Shown here piece after piece: positions 34,690 to 47,617 of a stretch of 64,000 bases of DNA. The notes under the pieces are model-generated. The model was not told the origin of the DNA, searched no databases, and saw nothing but the letters and a program-made list of their open reading frames with translations. The stretch covers positions 4,215,953 through 4,279,952 of the forward strand of contig RPFO01000027.1 of NCBI GenBank assembly GCA_009746045.1. The letters are read 5' to 3'. Each line of letters starts with the position of its first letter. Within the stretch, counting starts at the first letter, position 1. The stretch is from Mesostigma viride. Lineage: Eukaryota > Streptophyta > Mesostigmatophyceae > Mesostigmatales > Mesostigmataceae. The position numbers and the translations under genes are program-made.

Positions 34690-36190
34690 CCAATAGCTTC
34701 ACTTAGCACCAGCCCTCATATGTTCAGCCCGTTGTCTTTCGCACGGTTGTCAAGAGGGAAGGCCTGTTGCATGTGCGCAATTGAGTGAACCAGCGGTAAC
34801 TGCACGTGTAGGGTATACCATGGCAGCCATGCTTGCTGGCAAAGGCTTGCAAAACAGTACCTCAAAAAGTCCACATCGCGTTGGCACTGACGAATTCCAA
34901 CCATGATGATGTCCATGTGTGTGATGCCCGCGGCTCCACCAAGCCTTACCTGTTAAATTTCTGTGGTTGCCTGTGTGGGTTTTGTGGGTCTTGGTTATGT
35001 ACATGGCATGCTGTGTGGCTTCTGCGTTCAGACTAGACGCACACTGCTGCACAACGCATGTGAGGAGGGCAATCTGGGCGTTGTGAAGCACCTCATCGCT
35101 AAGGGTGCGGACGTGGACGCCATAGCAAAGGTCAGCATTTGCGTCCATCGTGGTAGCCAGGGTGCATGTGTCCTTCCGTTGGCTGTTTGACCCTTGGCCC
35201 ACGCATTATCCGTCGGTGGGTCGCATGCGCAAGCAAGCAACGCATAAGCATGCGGGCTTGCTCCCCATTTGCTTGCCCTGGTGATTGCAGGATGCAGCAC
35301 GGTTGCTCTCAGCATCTTTGTTTACATACAGTGTACATGCGAGGTGACCACTTGGCCTACAACCAAGTGTTCCAGATCCAAGCTAGATTCGGGCGCTGTT
35401 TGGTAGATGTGAGGGTTTTGTGATGACGAGGTGATCTTTGCGGCAAGTGATGGGACGAGTTCCTCTTTCTCCAAATGGTGGGTGTGGCATCAGAAGAAGA
35501 CACTTCTTTTTGTGCAGCACCTTGAGTTTGAAGTGTGATCTCCCTGCCATGCAGATGCGCAGCTGAAAGTCGCTTATATGCCTATTGGATGATTATTTAT
35601 GGAATATCTGCACATCCACTGGGCTGTTTTGCTTTGACTGCCTTTGCATCAACAACACAGTCTGATGGGTACAAATGTCGTCAGTGGGATGGAAGCGTGT
35701 GCAGCATCTTCCTTTACATACAGCTGGTACATTGTTCACTGACTGGGGAAGCTTCTCGCCTGTGTTCTGCGTGGCCTCTCTCGCAGTTGTAGCCTATGTA
35801 GCTGTGATGATGGACTAACTATAACATGTGGCTTGCTTCAGGTCATGACTCATCATTCCTGTTACAATGGAACGCTGGCAGGAATGGTACTGCAAGCACA
35901 CGCCCCTGCCTTCCACCTTTTCTTGTCCTGCTACATGCAAGTTCCTGAGGTACTTGCTTGCTCACACTGTTCTTCATGAGCATTGCTACCGGCTCATCAA
36001 GCATCTGATGTGCAGCCCTATACCAATGCTGGTGGCACTGTTGCGTATGAAGCAAGCCATGGCAGGCTTGACCCTTGGCAGCTAATCTACGTCTACCAAG
36101 TGGTCCTGTGGGAGCATGGATTGACCAGGGTGTCTGTGGGTATGTAGGGGCGCATTCCCTCTTTGCCATCCTATAACCCATTCCCACATA
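34690..36190. repeat. Segmental duplication, copy B (partner 12.88-14.19 kb)
   Basis: It contains ankyrin exon 9 and the intron leading to exon 10. Similarity is highest from 35.55 to 36.18 kb, where an identical 72-codon frame occurs in both copies; that frame shows no domain and is not called a gene. Confidence 0.85.
35032..35130 (+). CDS. Ankyrin-repeat exon 9 (33 residues, divergent)
   Basis: The exon is 99 bp, phase 0/0, between 'gcgttcag' and 'gtcagc'. The core is degraded at key places: RTLLHNAC replaces TPLHLAS and GNLGVVKHL replaces GHLDVVKHL, while AKGADVDA is kept. It is still open with intact splice signals. Confidence 0.75.
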
Positions 36191-36251
36191 CACACATATG
36201 CTGGTGTGTCTGCACGCTTTTGTTTTGTTTTGGGCTGGCTGCTACATTCAG

Positions 36252-36350
36252 GGCTGCTGGACCCCGCTGCACCTCGCTTCCTGGGAGGGCCACCTGGACG
36301 TTGTGCAGCACTTGGTCGCCAGCGGTGCAGACGTCAACGCCAAAGAGGAG
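36252..36350 (+). CDS. Ankyrin-repeat exon 10 (33 residues)
   Basis: The exon is 99 bp, phase 0/0, between 'ctacattcag' and 'gtcagtg'. The core reads [17 protein letters not shown] and ASGADVNA, a near-consensus repeat. It resembles exon 2 in context and is only 415 bp before the terminal exon. Confidence 0.85.
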
Positions 36351-36765
36351 GTCAGTGTTTCTCTCCAGTGTGGTCGTCGACATGCTTGTGTCCTCCCGTT
36401 GGTTGTGTGACCCATGGCCCATGTCCTGTACGTCCACCTGTCTGTTGCTGCATTGATAAGAAACTGGCATCCACTCTAAAGTGATAGTTGCTGCACATGA
36501 GGTTCTGTCACTACACATCAGTGTGTCTCTATATAACCTTCCCGCATCTTCTTTGGCTGGCCATTTTTCTGAGTATTTGTGTGTAGGCTCGTGAGTTGCT
36601 TGTAGCACTGTACCTTCTGCAGAGAAATATTTTCAGTGGTGCCGATTTCAAATGCCCTAATAATTATGCTTCAGCCTTTTGTAACGCACCTGATCTTTTT
36701 TGAGACATGCCTGACGCATTCGTGAACCTGGACTCCGTGATATGCTAATTGCTTAACACTTCCAG

Positions 36766-36846
36766 TCGGGGAAAACGGCGCTTCAAATTGCCGAGCTTCG
36801 GGATCAAGAGCTGGTGAAGCGCTTTTTGCTTGAGGCCGCGCTCAAG
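36766..36846 (+). CDS. Terminal capping ankyrin-like exon (27 residues)
   Basis: The exon is 81 bp, phase 0/0, between acceptor 'cacttccag' and donor 'gtgagc'. It reads GKTALQIAE, DQELVKRFLL and EAALK. The GKTALxIA start and shortened second helix are usual for the last repeat of an ankyrin domain, so the ankyrin domain probably ends here and the next exon would code for another domain. Confidence 0.65.
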
Positions 36847-39800
36847 GTGAGCAGGCTGCCTCACAAGATGAGGTTGGTGAGTGTTTCCAAGGATAAAAGG
36901 CAGGCACCTCTGCCTTGTTCAAGTCAACAGTGTACTAGTGATCGTCATTACTATTGCCCACTGAAAAAAAAAAAACTGACTTGGACATAAAAAAATCCAC
37001 CAATGTGAGTTTGGAAAACTACTGTTCCACCAAGGTTCATTTTTAGACAAGCCCGTTCCACCAAAATGAGTATGGAGAGGTGTCAAGTTCCACCAACATG
37101 AGCCAGTCGCTGGAGTTAATGCCACAAATTCCACATTGATTCCTGCCATCCCTGTAGCACATTGGTACTTTTTCGGTACTCCGTACTTTATATATCCTCA
37201 AACGTAAAAAGGTATGCATGGATGATGTATAAGCTAATATGGGCCATTGGAGTACCGAACTCTACCGTGAGATTCAAACAACTTTAGGGGTTGTATTGTC
37301 GGCACGTAATTTACGCGAATTAGTGTGCCGAATAGTAGTATTATGACTTCGGCGTGCTATAACTTATTTTGCTATACTGCGCTATAATAGTCAGTGCTAT
37401 AAATATTGCCGGGAAGCTCGCGGCAAGGCCTTAGACCTAGCCTATTTGATTATCGGCCATAAAAGTACGGCAGGCGGGTGTGATTAATAATGACCGAACC
37501 CTAATACCTCCGTTTATGTACAAGATTGGCGCAAGAAAAGTCCCGACCATCCCGTCCCCTTAAACCCTAACCCGTCCTTGTGCCGATTTTGGGACATGAC
37601 TTCAAGTCATGACCGTAAATCGTTACGGGTTTGTGGCAGATTGCGTGGAAAGGTTTTGGCGGGAAATGTAGGTCAGCATCGAGATCTAGATCCGTACTGT
37701 GCGTAGCACCCTTGTCTGGCCGCATCGGACCGCCGGACCAGGGTGAACACCCTGGGTATACATGTAGCCCAGGTGCACCTAAAAATCCATGGCAGCAAGT
37801 ATTTTGAGATAAATCTGAGGGGTCCCTGGGAAGTTTGAAGATCGTAACATTGCAGGAACGCATGCCTGCATGGGTGTACATGCAGCTGTGATAGTATATA
37901 CCAGGGTTAACTCAAGAGGCAGTTATCATTAGTTAAACAGGTGCAAAACCCCGTACTTACCATACTGTACTGTACTGTACCCCCCTGGAAGGAGATGCTG
38001 TTTATACATTAAATAGGACACAGGGGCTTTCCAATGGGACCCACCACATGACCCGCATGCAGGCCCACGTTCATGCATGCTTGGTTCCTAGTATGTATGG
38101 CTTAGAAAATATTTCTAGGCTAAAGGGGGGCAAGCCCCCCCCAAACGTGTACCGCGTAACATGGTGACCGCTTTTAGGCACGAGTCAAAGACAGTTGAGG
38201 GGTTCAAACACAGACAGGCAGTTGTTGGGCACACTGTGTAAAATTTACCCTTGACATTAATCCATCGCTCCCAGCTCAGAATCAGTATAGCAAAGACCAA
38301 TGTCTAGAATTCCTAAGTGTGGATGCTAGCAAGGGAAAATCGTGTGGGCAATTGTAAGTGATGCCTACACCACCCGGCAAAGCAAGAACGCCATTCCAAC
38401 GGAAACGACTGTAGTGCTAGTTGAAGTCAGGTCACAGTGATGATATAATGTACGTCGTCCAGGAACTCGCAAAAGCGCAAAGGCAACTGTGAGTAACGCT
38501 GGTTTCACTCGCCCTAGGTTAGATACGTCGGCCTGGTTGCATACCATGTATGCATGACGCATTGGCCAGGCGCGGTTTACAGTTTAGATACTACTATCTA
38601 TTTAGCGCTCAGCCTGACGTCTGCAGGAAAACGGCGTAGCTGAAAACCGTGACCGGCAGTCTCAGCGATACCTTCAACACTCATGTCACTGGTACAGTAC
38701 ATTACGCATGTCACTAGTAGCGTGTACCACAGAGAAGGGCAAGCGTTCACTTTCAAAAAGAGCACCTGCTCACATTTCATTTATAAAAGGCGAGAAATGA
38801 GCCCAAATGTGATGAGCCTGGTCTTAGTACCTATGGGATTTCAAATTTATTGCCCCAGAGTTGCTCAAGAATCATCACAGAAGTGAACAAGTTTTGTGAT
38901 TGCTGCTGATCTGCGCATGTGCTTCCCATGCTGGTTGTCCTGCGCTATGGTCCGCTCGCCGTCTGTGTGTGATGCACTACATATGCCTTGTCTGCCGCGT
39001 CCGTGCCTGCCACCTCTGTCGATTCGGCCGCGCATTGCTGCAATTCATGGGCGATATTTGCGGCACGGCCCAGGGACCGCAGATCAGCCGGAGTGTCGCT
39101 CCTACGATCGAGGAGTTTGAGGCAAGTTGAAGATAAGATATGACGCAAAAGCTTATAATGGTCAAGAAGATGATTAGCTCTCGGTCGATGGCAGGATGAT
39201 GCTTCCAGGTGTGCATCACCCTAGTATTATTCCAGCTATATGAAAAGTTGAAAGTATATATTAGCTAGTATTATTCCAGCTATATTTAAATGGCTAGACT
39301 CCATAGGGCTACTGTCAATGGCAAGAAATCTAAGGCCGGCATTTGTAGTCCAGGCTGTCCCCATGCAGTGTGCACCACACTAAGCGAGGAAAAAACGACT
39401 ATACGAGTGGAAAACATTGACTAGTAAAAATATGCGATTGCTATGTATACAAGACGAGTACTGCTGTCGTATACGAGTAGTAAAAATACTCTTATTAAGC
39501 CAGTATTTGGGTAGTATTTGACGAGTAAAAATACTATCCCTTGCTACGACACATAGTAAAAGAGTCGTAGCACATCTCATACCATGTCTCGTATTCGGCT
39601 CGTATGCTGCTCCGTCTGATGGTCGTATTTCTGACGTGTACACCTAGGAGGTTCATATGACGCCTTACATATTGCGTACTACGGTACCTAATTACGCGTT
39701 GCACTGTATGCATAGGAATGACAGGAGGCTTTTCAACATGAATTTTTCGGGTAGGCCTTTCATTAAGATTTTACAACTTATTTGCCGTCGATTGCGCAAA

Positions 39801-40480
39801 TCACTTCCATCCAACGTTGTCGACGTGGGATATACAATCAAGTCGTGGAGATAACACACAATATATTGACGCTTTTAAGCATCGCAGACTAAAAAGTCAC
39901 ACAGAAGTGCCGGATCCCTTGGCCAACGAGGGCGGTGTCTTGAAGTTACCGTCAACCTCAAGTTCGCTCGGCCAGGGGTTGTCGTCATCTTTGAAAAGAA
40001 CAGGTTAAAAAAAAAAGACAAAGCCTGATGTGAAAGGCATCGCTGTCCATTTGCCGGTTCAGCTTTTGGCGGGAGATGACCGGTTTCCGTCTCAGCAATT
40101 ACGGGTTGCCTTCAGTTTATCCCTGCCTTTGTCCGAGTAGACAGCAACTTTCATGCGTTCGTTAAAAAACGCAACGAATTCAATGGGCCCCCGGAAGTAG
40201 TTACGGTGACAGAGACGAGAACACTAGTCGACTAGCTGTTGAAAGTTCTAGTAGACAGGCTGAGAATACGAAAAACATTGATGCGTGCACTCACCAAGCA
40301 TAAGTGCGTGCATCACTGTCTCGGAAATGAACAACCTCTCTTGAAAAGGACAAACAAGTTTCATGCATTCATATAAAACAGAAGTGTATTTAACGTGCAC
40401 CTGAGCGCAGTTACGGTACAGTTGCCAACACTAGCAGTTGAAACGTCTAGTAGACAGGCTGAGACTAAGAAAAAGAGTCA
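36847..40480. other. Intron or intergenic DNA with family B repeat
   Basis: The second copy of dispersed family B lies at about 37.57-38.12 kb. Otherwise there are AT-richer stretches and short open frames, with one possible exon described separately at 38.9-39.1 kb. Confidence 0.4.
38896..39121 (+). other. Possible host exon, copy 1 (Cys/His-rich, doubtful)
   Basis: The stretch aligns with 52496-52725 over its whole length, with several indels that break any single shared frame. One frame of this copy is rich in Cys and His (CLVCRVRACHLCR), recalling the last part of a RING finger, a domain often found after ankyrin repeats. It ends at a possible GC donor (gcaagt). It could equally be a non-coding repeat. 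Confidence 0.2.
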
Positions 40481-41865
40481 TGTGTGCACCCACCTACCCT
40501 ACGTGCATCCCTCCCTCTCTTGACAAGGAACACGCATGTGCGCGCACGTAGCACACACGCATCCCTCTCTTGACAAGGAAAAAGCACGCCCACCCACCTA
40601 CCCTACGTGCATCCCTCCCTTGACAAGGAACAAGCACGCCCACCCACCTACCCTACGTGCATCCCCCCCTTGACAAGGAACAAGCACGTGCACCTGCCTA
40701 CCCTATCTGCATGCATCCCTTTCTTGACAAGCAAAGCGCATGTGCACCCACATATGTGCATCCCTCCCTTGACAAGGAACAAGCACGTGCACCCACCTGC
40801 CCTACGGGCATCCATCCCTTGACAAGGAGAACACACGCCCACCCACCTACCCTACGCGCGCCATCCCTTGACAAGGAACAAGCACGCCCACCCACCTACC
40901 CTACGTGCATCCCTCCCTTGACAAGGAACAAGCACGCCCGCCCACCTACCCTACGTGCATCCCTCTCTTGACAAGGAACAAGCACGCCCACCCACCTACC
41001 CTACGTGCATCCCTCCCTTGACAAGGAACAAGCACGTGCACCTGCCTACCCTATCTGCATGCATCCCTTTCTTGACAAGCAAAGCGCATGTGCACCCACA
41101 TATGTGCATCCCTCCCTTGACAAGGAACAAGCACGTGCACCCACCTGCCCTACGGGCATCCATCCCTTGACAAGGAGAACACACGCCCACCCACCTACCC
41201 TACGCGCGCCATCCCTTGACAAGGAACAAGCACGCCCACCCACCTACCCTACGTGCATCCCTTGACAAGGAACAAGCACGTGCACCCACCTGCCCTACGG
41301 GCATCCATCCCTTGACAAGGAGAACACACGCCCACCCACCTACCCTACGTGCATCCCTTGACAAGGAACAAGCACGTGCACCCACCTACCCTACGTGCAT
41401 CCCTCCCTTGACAAGGAACAAGCACGCCCGCCCACCTACCCTACGTGCATCCCTCTCTTGACAAGGAACAAGCACGTGCACCCACCTACCCTGCGTGCAC
41501 CCCTCCCTTGACAAGGAACAAGCACGTGCACCCACCTACCCTGCGTGCACCCCTCCCTTGACAAGGAACAAGCACGCCCGCCCACCTACCCTACGTGCAT
41601 CCCCCCCTTGACAAGGAACAAGCACGCCCGCCCACCTACCCTACGTGCACCCCTCCCTTGACAAGGAACAAGCACGCCCACCCACCTACCCTACGTGCAC
41701 CCCTCCCTCGACAAGGAACAAGCACGTGCACCCACCTGCCCTACGTGCATCCCCCCCTTGACAAGGAACAAGCACGCCCGCCCACCTACCCTACGTGCAC
41801 CCCTCCCTTCACAAGAAAAACACACGCCCACCGACCTACCCTACATACGTGCATCCCTCGTCCTG
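40480..41865. repeat. ~48-bp minisatellite with 348-bp higher-order period
   Basis: The unit contains 'cccttgacaaggaacaagcac' followed by 'cccacctaccctacgtgcatc' and occurs about 28 times. A block of seven units repeats exactly after 348 bp (40607 and 40955 starts), showing higher-order structure. The 'cttgacaag' core is itself palindromic. Open frames across it on both strands are repeat translations. Confidence 0.93.
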
Positions 41866-41967
41866 CCTTGTAGTTATTTTGTAGTATATCTTGTTGGCGT
41901 TACCTTTGACTTTGGGTTATGTTTGGGTGCCTTCACTCTGATGTAAGTAATTCCATTTTAAAATTTA

Positions 41968-42535
41968 TACAGATGGCCGTGTGGCCATCTGGTAGACAAG
42001 TCTGTGTTATTCCACCGTAGAGAGCTAGCATACATATTGTAATAAATTTGGTGTTTTGTTGTTAGGCATGCAAAGCAAAGCATGGCCATAAATGGATTTG
42101 GTAGGCTAATATGCTCATTTTATCTATGACTAACCTGCTGAGCTGAGAATGCAACGCCGTATAGCACGAAAAGAAAATTTTGTACAGAAAATATTTTTTG
42201 TGTTGGCACCCGTACCCAAGCCACCCTCTACAGTAGGGGTAGGCTGGGCAAGGTGGTTGCCATAAAAGGTGGGCTTCCATTCTAGGGAAGCAGGTTGTTT
42301 CTTTTGCCTCCCACCCACCCACCCACCCTGGCAGATGGGGGTACAGTACATAGAGCAGGGGCACAGCTGTTGTGGGCTGGTCCTGCAATTTCACATAGTG
42401 TGCTCACCCTAGCGTACAGATGGCCGTGTGGCCATCTGGTAGAGAAAAGTCTTGTGTCATTCCACCGCAGAGATCTTGCACACAGATGTGAGTAAATTTG
42501 ATTTCTTGTAGGGATGCATGCAAAGCGAGCAAGGC
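41968..42535. repeat. Dispersed repeat family A, copy 1
   Basis: The copy starts and ends at the palindromic motif 'cagatggccgtgtggccatctg' and contains 'ccataaaaggtgggcttcc' in between. Copies lie at 47.62-47.81 and 48.09-48.73 kb, with an inverted one at 9.88-10.01 kb. The repeated palindrome at both edges (41969 and 42416) may be a terminal motif of the element or a stem-loop in its RNA. Confidence 0.85.
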
Positions 42536-42771
42536 CAGAAATGGATAGGTGGTTACCTAATTCTCAACATGTCCTAAGCTCTTCCCAGTTCCAAGCGGAT
42601 TTTGAAACCTCAAAACAAAACAAGGAGTTCTGCTACATAATGGACGACTCCATGCATTTTGTTTCCCCCTCACGCGGAAAGGGTGCTACTCTGCTGGTGC
42701 ATTATTATAAATAACTCGCTTGCATGCGTGCAAATGCCTGTTTTTCTGCTCGTGAATGCTGGATTATTCAG

Positions 42772-42861
42772 CTCTACGAATTGCACCCCCCTGGCAGAGT
42801 AATAATCTCACGTGGACCGGGTGGTCTTCAGATGCTCAAGGACGTAGAATACATGCGGCCG
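42772..42861 (+). CDS. Possible host exon with class-3-lipase-like motif
   Basis: A 90-bp open stretch, phase 0/0, between acceptor 'ggattattcag' and a perfect donor 'gtaagt'. It reads LYELHPPGRVIISR, resembling the 'LYPPGR' strand that follows the catalytic core in diacylglycerol-lipase-like class 3 lipases. It keeps the plus strand and phase of the ankyrin exons. No GxSxG nucleophile exon was found nearby, so identity and linkage to the ankyrin array remain inference. Confidence 0.3.
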
Positions 42862-43164
42862 GTAAGTATTGGCCTCATTCCTGTTATACCAAAAGAGGTA
42901 AGAGTGTTGTGCATGTGATTACTGATTTCGCTCATATTTGTGATGTAGGCAAGTAAGTGCTCACGCGCAACGCACAGATCAAGTCTGGGCTAAGTAACTC
43001 GGTAAGTACGTATAACATCACAAAGGCAAAGGGTTATTTATATATTTTAATACCATACAAACCCCGCATGTATTATGTGCAGCTTTACTGTCTAAATCAA
43101 CTGGCTCAACCGCAGAGACAGTATAGTAAGTAAAAGAAAGTTACATCACAAAATCAGGTACATA

Positions 43165-43389
43165 GGGTGGGTGGCCGGGTGGGTGGGTGGGTGGGTGGGT
43201 GGGTGGGTGGGTGGGTGGGTGGGTGGGTGGGTGGGTGGGTGGGTGGGTGGGTGGGTGGGTGGTGGGTGGGTGGGTGGGTGGGTGGGTGGGTGGGTGGGTG
43301 GGTGGGTGGGTGGGTGGGTGGGTGGGTGGTGGGTGGGTGGGTGGGTGGGTGGGTGCATGGTGGGGGGGGGGGGGGGGGGGGGGCGGCGG

Positions 43390-43422
<33 letters not shown>

Positions 43423-43425
43423 CAG
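43165..43425 (+). repeat. (GGGT)n, poly-G and (GT)n compound microsatellite
   Basis: A clean (gggt)n run of about 190 bp, then a G tract of about 22 bases and a (gt)n run. Long open frames across it are repeat artefacts. At 43,450-43,500 a fragment reading LYIAAANNDEEV has an ankyrin flavour but lacks supporting splice context. Confidence 0.93.
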
Positions 43426-43499
43426 GTGGCTGCTGCTGCTGCCATGGTTGTCTTTGGAATCAGGTTTTATACATAGCAGCTGCGAATAATGATGAAGAG

Positions 43500-46400
43500 G
43501 TACTGACTTTTTGAATAATGATTGCTGTTCTCAGTTGTGAAAGCTTTATCACTAATGGTGGCATGCATGGTCATGCCTGGGTAACTTCAGAACTGCTATA
43601 TCTAGTCGGGATGATTGGGCACTGCAACTTGTGAATGTGCCGGATCTCGTTCAGCTAGCCCAGCTTATTATTCGCGACGGCTGCGGATGGAGATGCCAGG
43701 GAGGAGATAGGGTTGTCGCAGCCATCGGTGCCTCGATCACTGACACACCCTCTTAGTAGTAATTCAAGAGCTATGGCATAAAATTAGACTCAATTTATAT
43801 TGATTAAATATTAGAACATCAAACTGGACCCAGTCATGCAATTATGGCCATTGTAGGCCATCTAACACTATGTAATGGCGGCCTCAGCCTCTGTCATAGG
43901 TAACTTCCACCCATGCAAAATGCGCAGGCTTCTATTGCGTCCAAATTGGTGGCACAATGGTCTGTCTCAACGGTTCCCCCTCTATGTAATAACTTTCAGT
44001 CCTACAAGCATGGCCCGGTCTAGTGAAACAACCTGGTCAGTTACGACGCTCCAAGGTCCCACCACAAGGCTGCCAAAGACTGGTACCGCAGTACATAGAC
44101 ACCGCGCCGCGCCAGAAGTCAGAACAGCCCATGCACTCATGGTCCAGTCCAGAAATCCAGGTGCAAAGTGTTAGTAGTTGGGGCTTTTTGTCCCAAACTT
44201 CGTTTTTTAATGTTCGACTGAGTACGTGTATTTTCCAGGCTACGGTCAAAATTGTTTTTTACCGTTGGCGCTGAGTTCGATGGGATATTAAGGCCCACGA
44301 TACTGTGAGGGGGATATGTTCGTTAAGTTTGACGGAATTAATGGTAGCTTGCACGACTTTTGTGCCGACTAGGGTACTTTGCTGATCCCTAGGACGTAGG
44401 CGTTTTTCCGACGTGGATCTATATGCCGTTTGTGGTTCGGATACTAGCCGTTTGGATATTTTCTGGGATCCGTGCTTCGCGTGAGACATGCGCGCAGCAC
44501 TGACTAGGAGGCGTTGTGCCTTAGTGCCTTCACACTGTTCACGCCGCGCCACATTTATGGACTTTGTGTTTCTTGACGACTTCTACCTATGACGGCTGCG
44601 ATGCTCAGATTTTTCCCTAAGCGCCGCGCCCCTTGTCTAGTGTCTACGCCGCAATGCATGCATGATGCATGTGGTCAGGCGTGGGTTGTCGAAACTAATG
44701 ATCCTACACCGTAGATTACAGAATTGACGGTTGTCTGAATGTTTTGCCTTTGTCAAAGGCGGCGTACCCTACCACTTACCTTGGCTGTTTTTCCTCACAG
44801 TTTGGTGTCCTAGCCATGGATGCCGGACCTGGCCTGGGTCGGCGAATCTTGCATGATATTTGACGTAATTATTAATATCATAATTGGAGAAGATCTATTT
44901 CCTCCGATACATGAGATTTGCAACACAAAGCTACACGAATGTAGCGTGCGACAGCAGGCAACAAACGAACACAAACATTAAGCACAAACGCAGGCCTGCA
45001 CCAGTTCCCATTCTATTTACATTTGCCTCTCTCTCTGAGTGTGACGTAGGCAACTTTCTACGTCGCCTAATCGCAAACGACTGAACGTAATTACAAATTG
45101 TAACCACGACCGCCGCTTACATTGTAGCCATATGTAGCCAGAAAAATGGTACGTCATATGTAGCCAGAAAAATGACCGACTGACTGGCGTAGCCAGTAAA
45201 AACAGCGGAAAGCCGTAGCCATCCTAAGAACCAACGCAATGGCGCAGGTAGATAGAACAATCAGCCAGGGCCATTGTGTTTGCACACGAATTTGCTTGCC
45301 AGCATTATCAGGCATTGCGGTGGTTTCATATGTATCTGCTATAGACAGTTTGGCTCTGTAATAACTAAAAATGATATCAGATTATCTCTCTAGTGACCAA
45401 CATTCACAGGAGATAAAGATGTAAGAGTTGCCTTCTTGGAATTATGGAGCCTTCTCAGAGCCACGTTGAGATGATATTCAACAGTCCGGTACAATGTGGA
45501 GACACCCTTTTATTACTAAGTCTGTGACTGTTGAATGATAAACAGACTTAGAGCAGGGCCATATTTGGGGATGGAAAAGGATACACAAACCTTCTTTAAA
45601 CCATGATAAGAGTAGTCACGACCAACGTGCCAACAATGGCGTGGAGACAACAAGGCTAAATGCAGTTGACGTGCAAGCCAAGCTGTCCAAACATTAGCCC
45701 AAATGAAACAGTCATCATCTTGGAATCTCAAAGGATAAGACCCCTTCACCTCACTAACTTAACACGCAACTAGACACAAACACACGACAGCCTGGTAAAA
45801 CCATCTGGCAGGATCTCCACAAGGTTCGCTGAATCCTGGTCAAACACTGGAGTCCTAAATGATCTTTTAAGACTACAAGCACAACTGGACCAATCAGATA
45901 ACCCCACAAGGATCAGGCCACGATCAATAAGGGTCCTTATAACAGAACTCAAACAGTTAAACGGATCTCAGTGTCTCGACCACTAGCAACGTTGTAGCTT
46001 TCTCAATCCTTGCCCAAAAGACCTCAGGTAAAAACCAAACTAAGCCTAACTCTTGATGTGACAATAAGGATTACTTTTGGTTGTTACATGCCCTCATGTG
46101 CAAGGCCGAGATTCTCCCAAGCATGATACTTGGGATCCATTTTGCTTTGCTGACCAATTCGCTGTTATCGATGACACTGGTTTGGAGGGGCCGCATACAC
46201 GTATGTGTAACAGGGTCATGGATGGGCCCTAAATGCCTGTTAGCCAGCCTTTGCCAGGCTTTTAGTAGCAAAAAATTACCTCAACTCCTAATCAGTACAG
46301 CGGGCTGAGTGTTCATCTTATAGTAGCCCATCCCTCCCAGTTGTCACTACCACCCGGCTATACATGCCGTGCGTAGTGCTAGGCTAGCTCTCTAGCCCTC

Positions 46401-47600
46401 TACTTCTCAAGCCCTGCACTTCCCAAGCTTCCCATGTCGCCAAACTCCCCAATACGTATAGTCCCAAGAATATTCAAAACCGAACATTTTTGCCTCTTAA
46501 TTGTTGCATCCATTTGTGATTTTGCAATCCTTTGGTAATTTATTAAGGATGTACTGGTTCCGGCCCTGGCTGAGGCGCCCACCCAGGGCTTGCAGGCCCT
46601 GCCCATTCCGCTCCCTCTTGTGCATTGCGTGTTTCTTTTTCCCATTTTTTTTTTTCGGTCCTTTGCACAAACGCCTGCCTGGCTAGTAGTCCTTCACTGT
46701 GAGCAGAAACAACCAATGCCAATACAGTTTAATTCAGTGGCATTTGATGGAGTCTGCATAAGTGTTAGAAAATGATACTTTTTGAAGGATTTGGTGAGCT
46801 TTGCTCATTTTAGAGTTTCATGCGCTGCGGGCTCAAAGGGGACCAACCTGCCGTAGGTAGCACAGTTGGCTCTAGCACCTGTCACCTGGTACTGCAACGA
46901 CCATAAGTGGTGCGGAAATGTTTGTACCGACTAGTAGCTTTCGCACCCGTCACCTGAGTTTGTAACTCACGGTGGTGGTGTAGTGCCATTTTCTGAACAG
47001 TCCCACTGATTATCCCCATGCATTCAGCTGAGTTACTGCTGACAACCTTGCGCTTCAGCAGCCCATTGTACCAGGCAGTGAGAGAGGGCAGCTTCCCATC
47101 ATTCTACTACACAAAGAACAGCCCAGCCTCCCTAGTCTGCAGCAGATAAGTGCTCCAAACCTTGTTGGGACCTGCTAGAGGACATGTTGGCATTTGCTCA
47201 TGCATGGTCAGAGAGTTTGCCTTAGCACCTCAATGTGCTTACCCTTGGGTAACTCTAGCACACTTCCTCGTCAAGCACAGCGTATAAATGCAAAGCCTAC
47301 CACAGACCTGCACACTGGCTGACTAAGCAGGATATAGGGCACAGCTGCTGGATTCTGTACCTGGCCTAGCAGCCAAGACAGCAATTAGATCTGAGTGCCA
47401 CCTGCTGTCCATGATATAATTCCAGAGGGTTCCATTTCCATCATTCAGGAAAGCACACCCTTTCTGAATTGCAAGTGGTCACAGTGAACATCAACATGCA
47501 CAACTCTCCAACACACCAGTACGTGACTGTCCACTGAACTTTTGGCTTATGTGACACTTGTTTCATACTACTATTGCCTTATTATATATCTGCAAAAAGC
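43500..47600. other. No gene recognised
   Basis: AT-richer DNA with short scattered open frames on both strands. I found no conserved exon, repeat array or domain. Confidence 0.35.
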
Positions 47601-47617
47601 ACGCGTGGTGAGCTATG

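Noticed and set aside
40480-41865. CRISPR-like spaced repeats
   Set aside because: The intervals between the repeated cores are themselves repeats, not unique spacers; there are no cas genes and the context is eukaryotic.
43146-43514. Gly/Trp-rich or Thr/His/Pro-rich frames
   Set aside because: Translations of the (gggt)n microsatellite.
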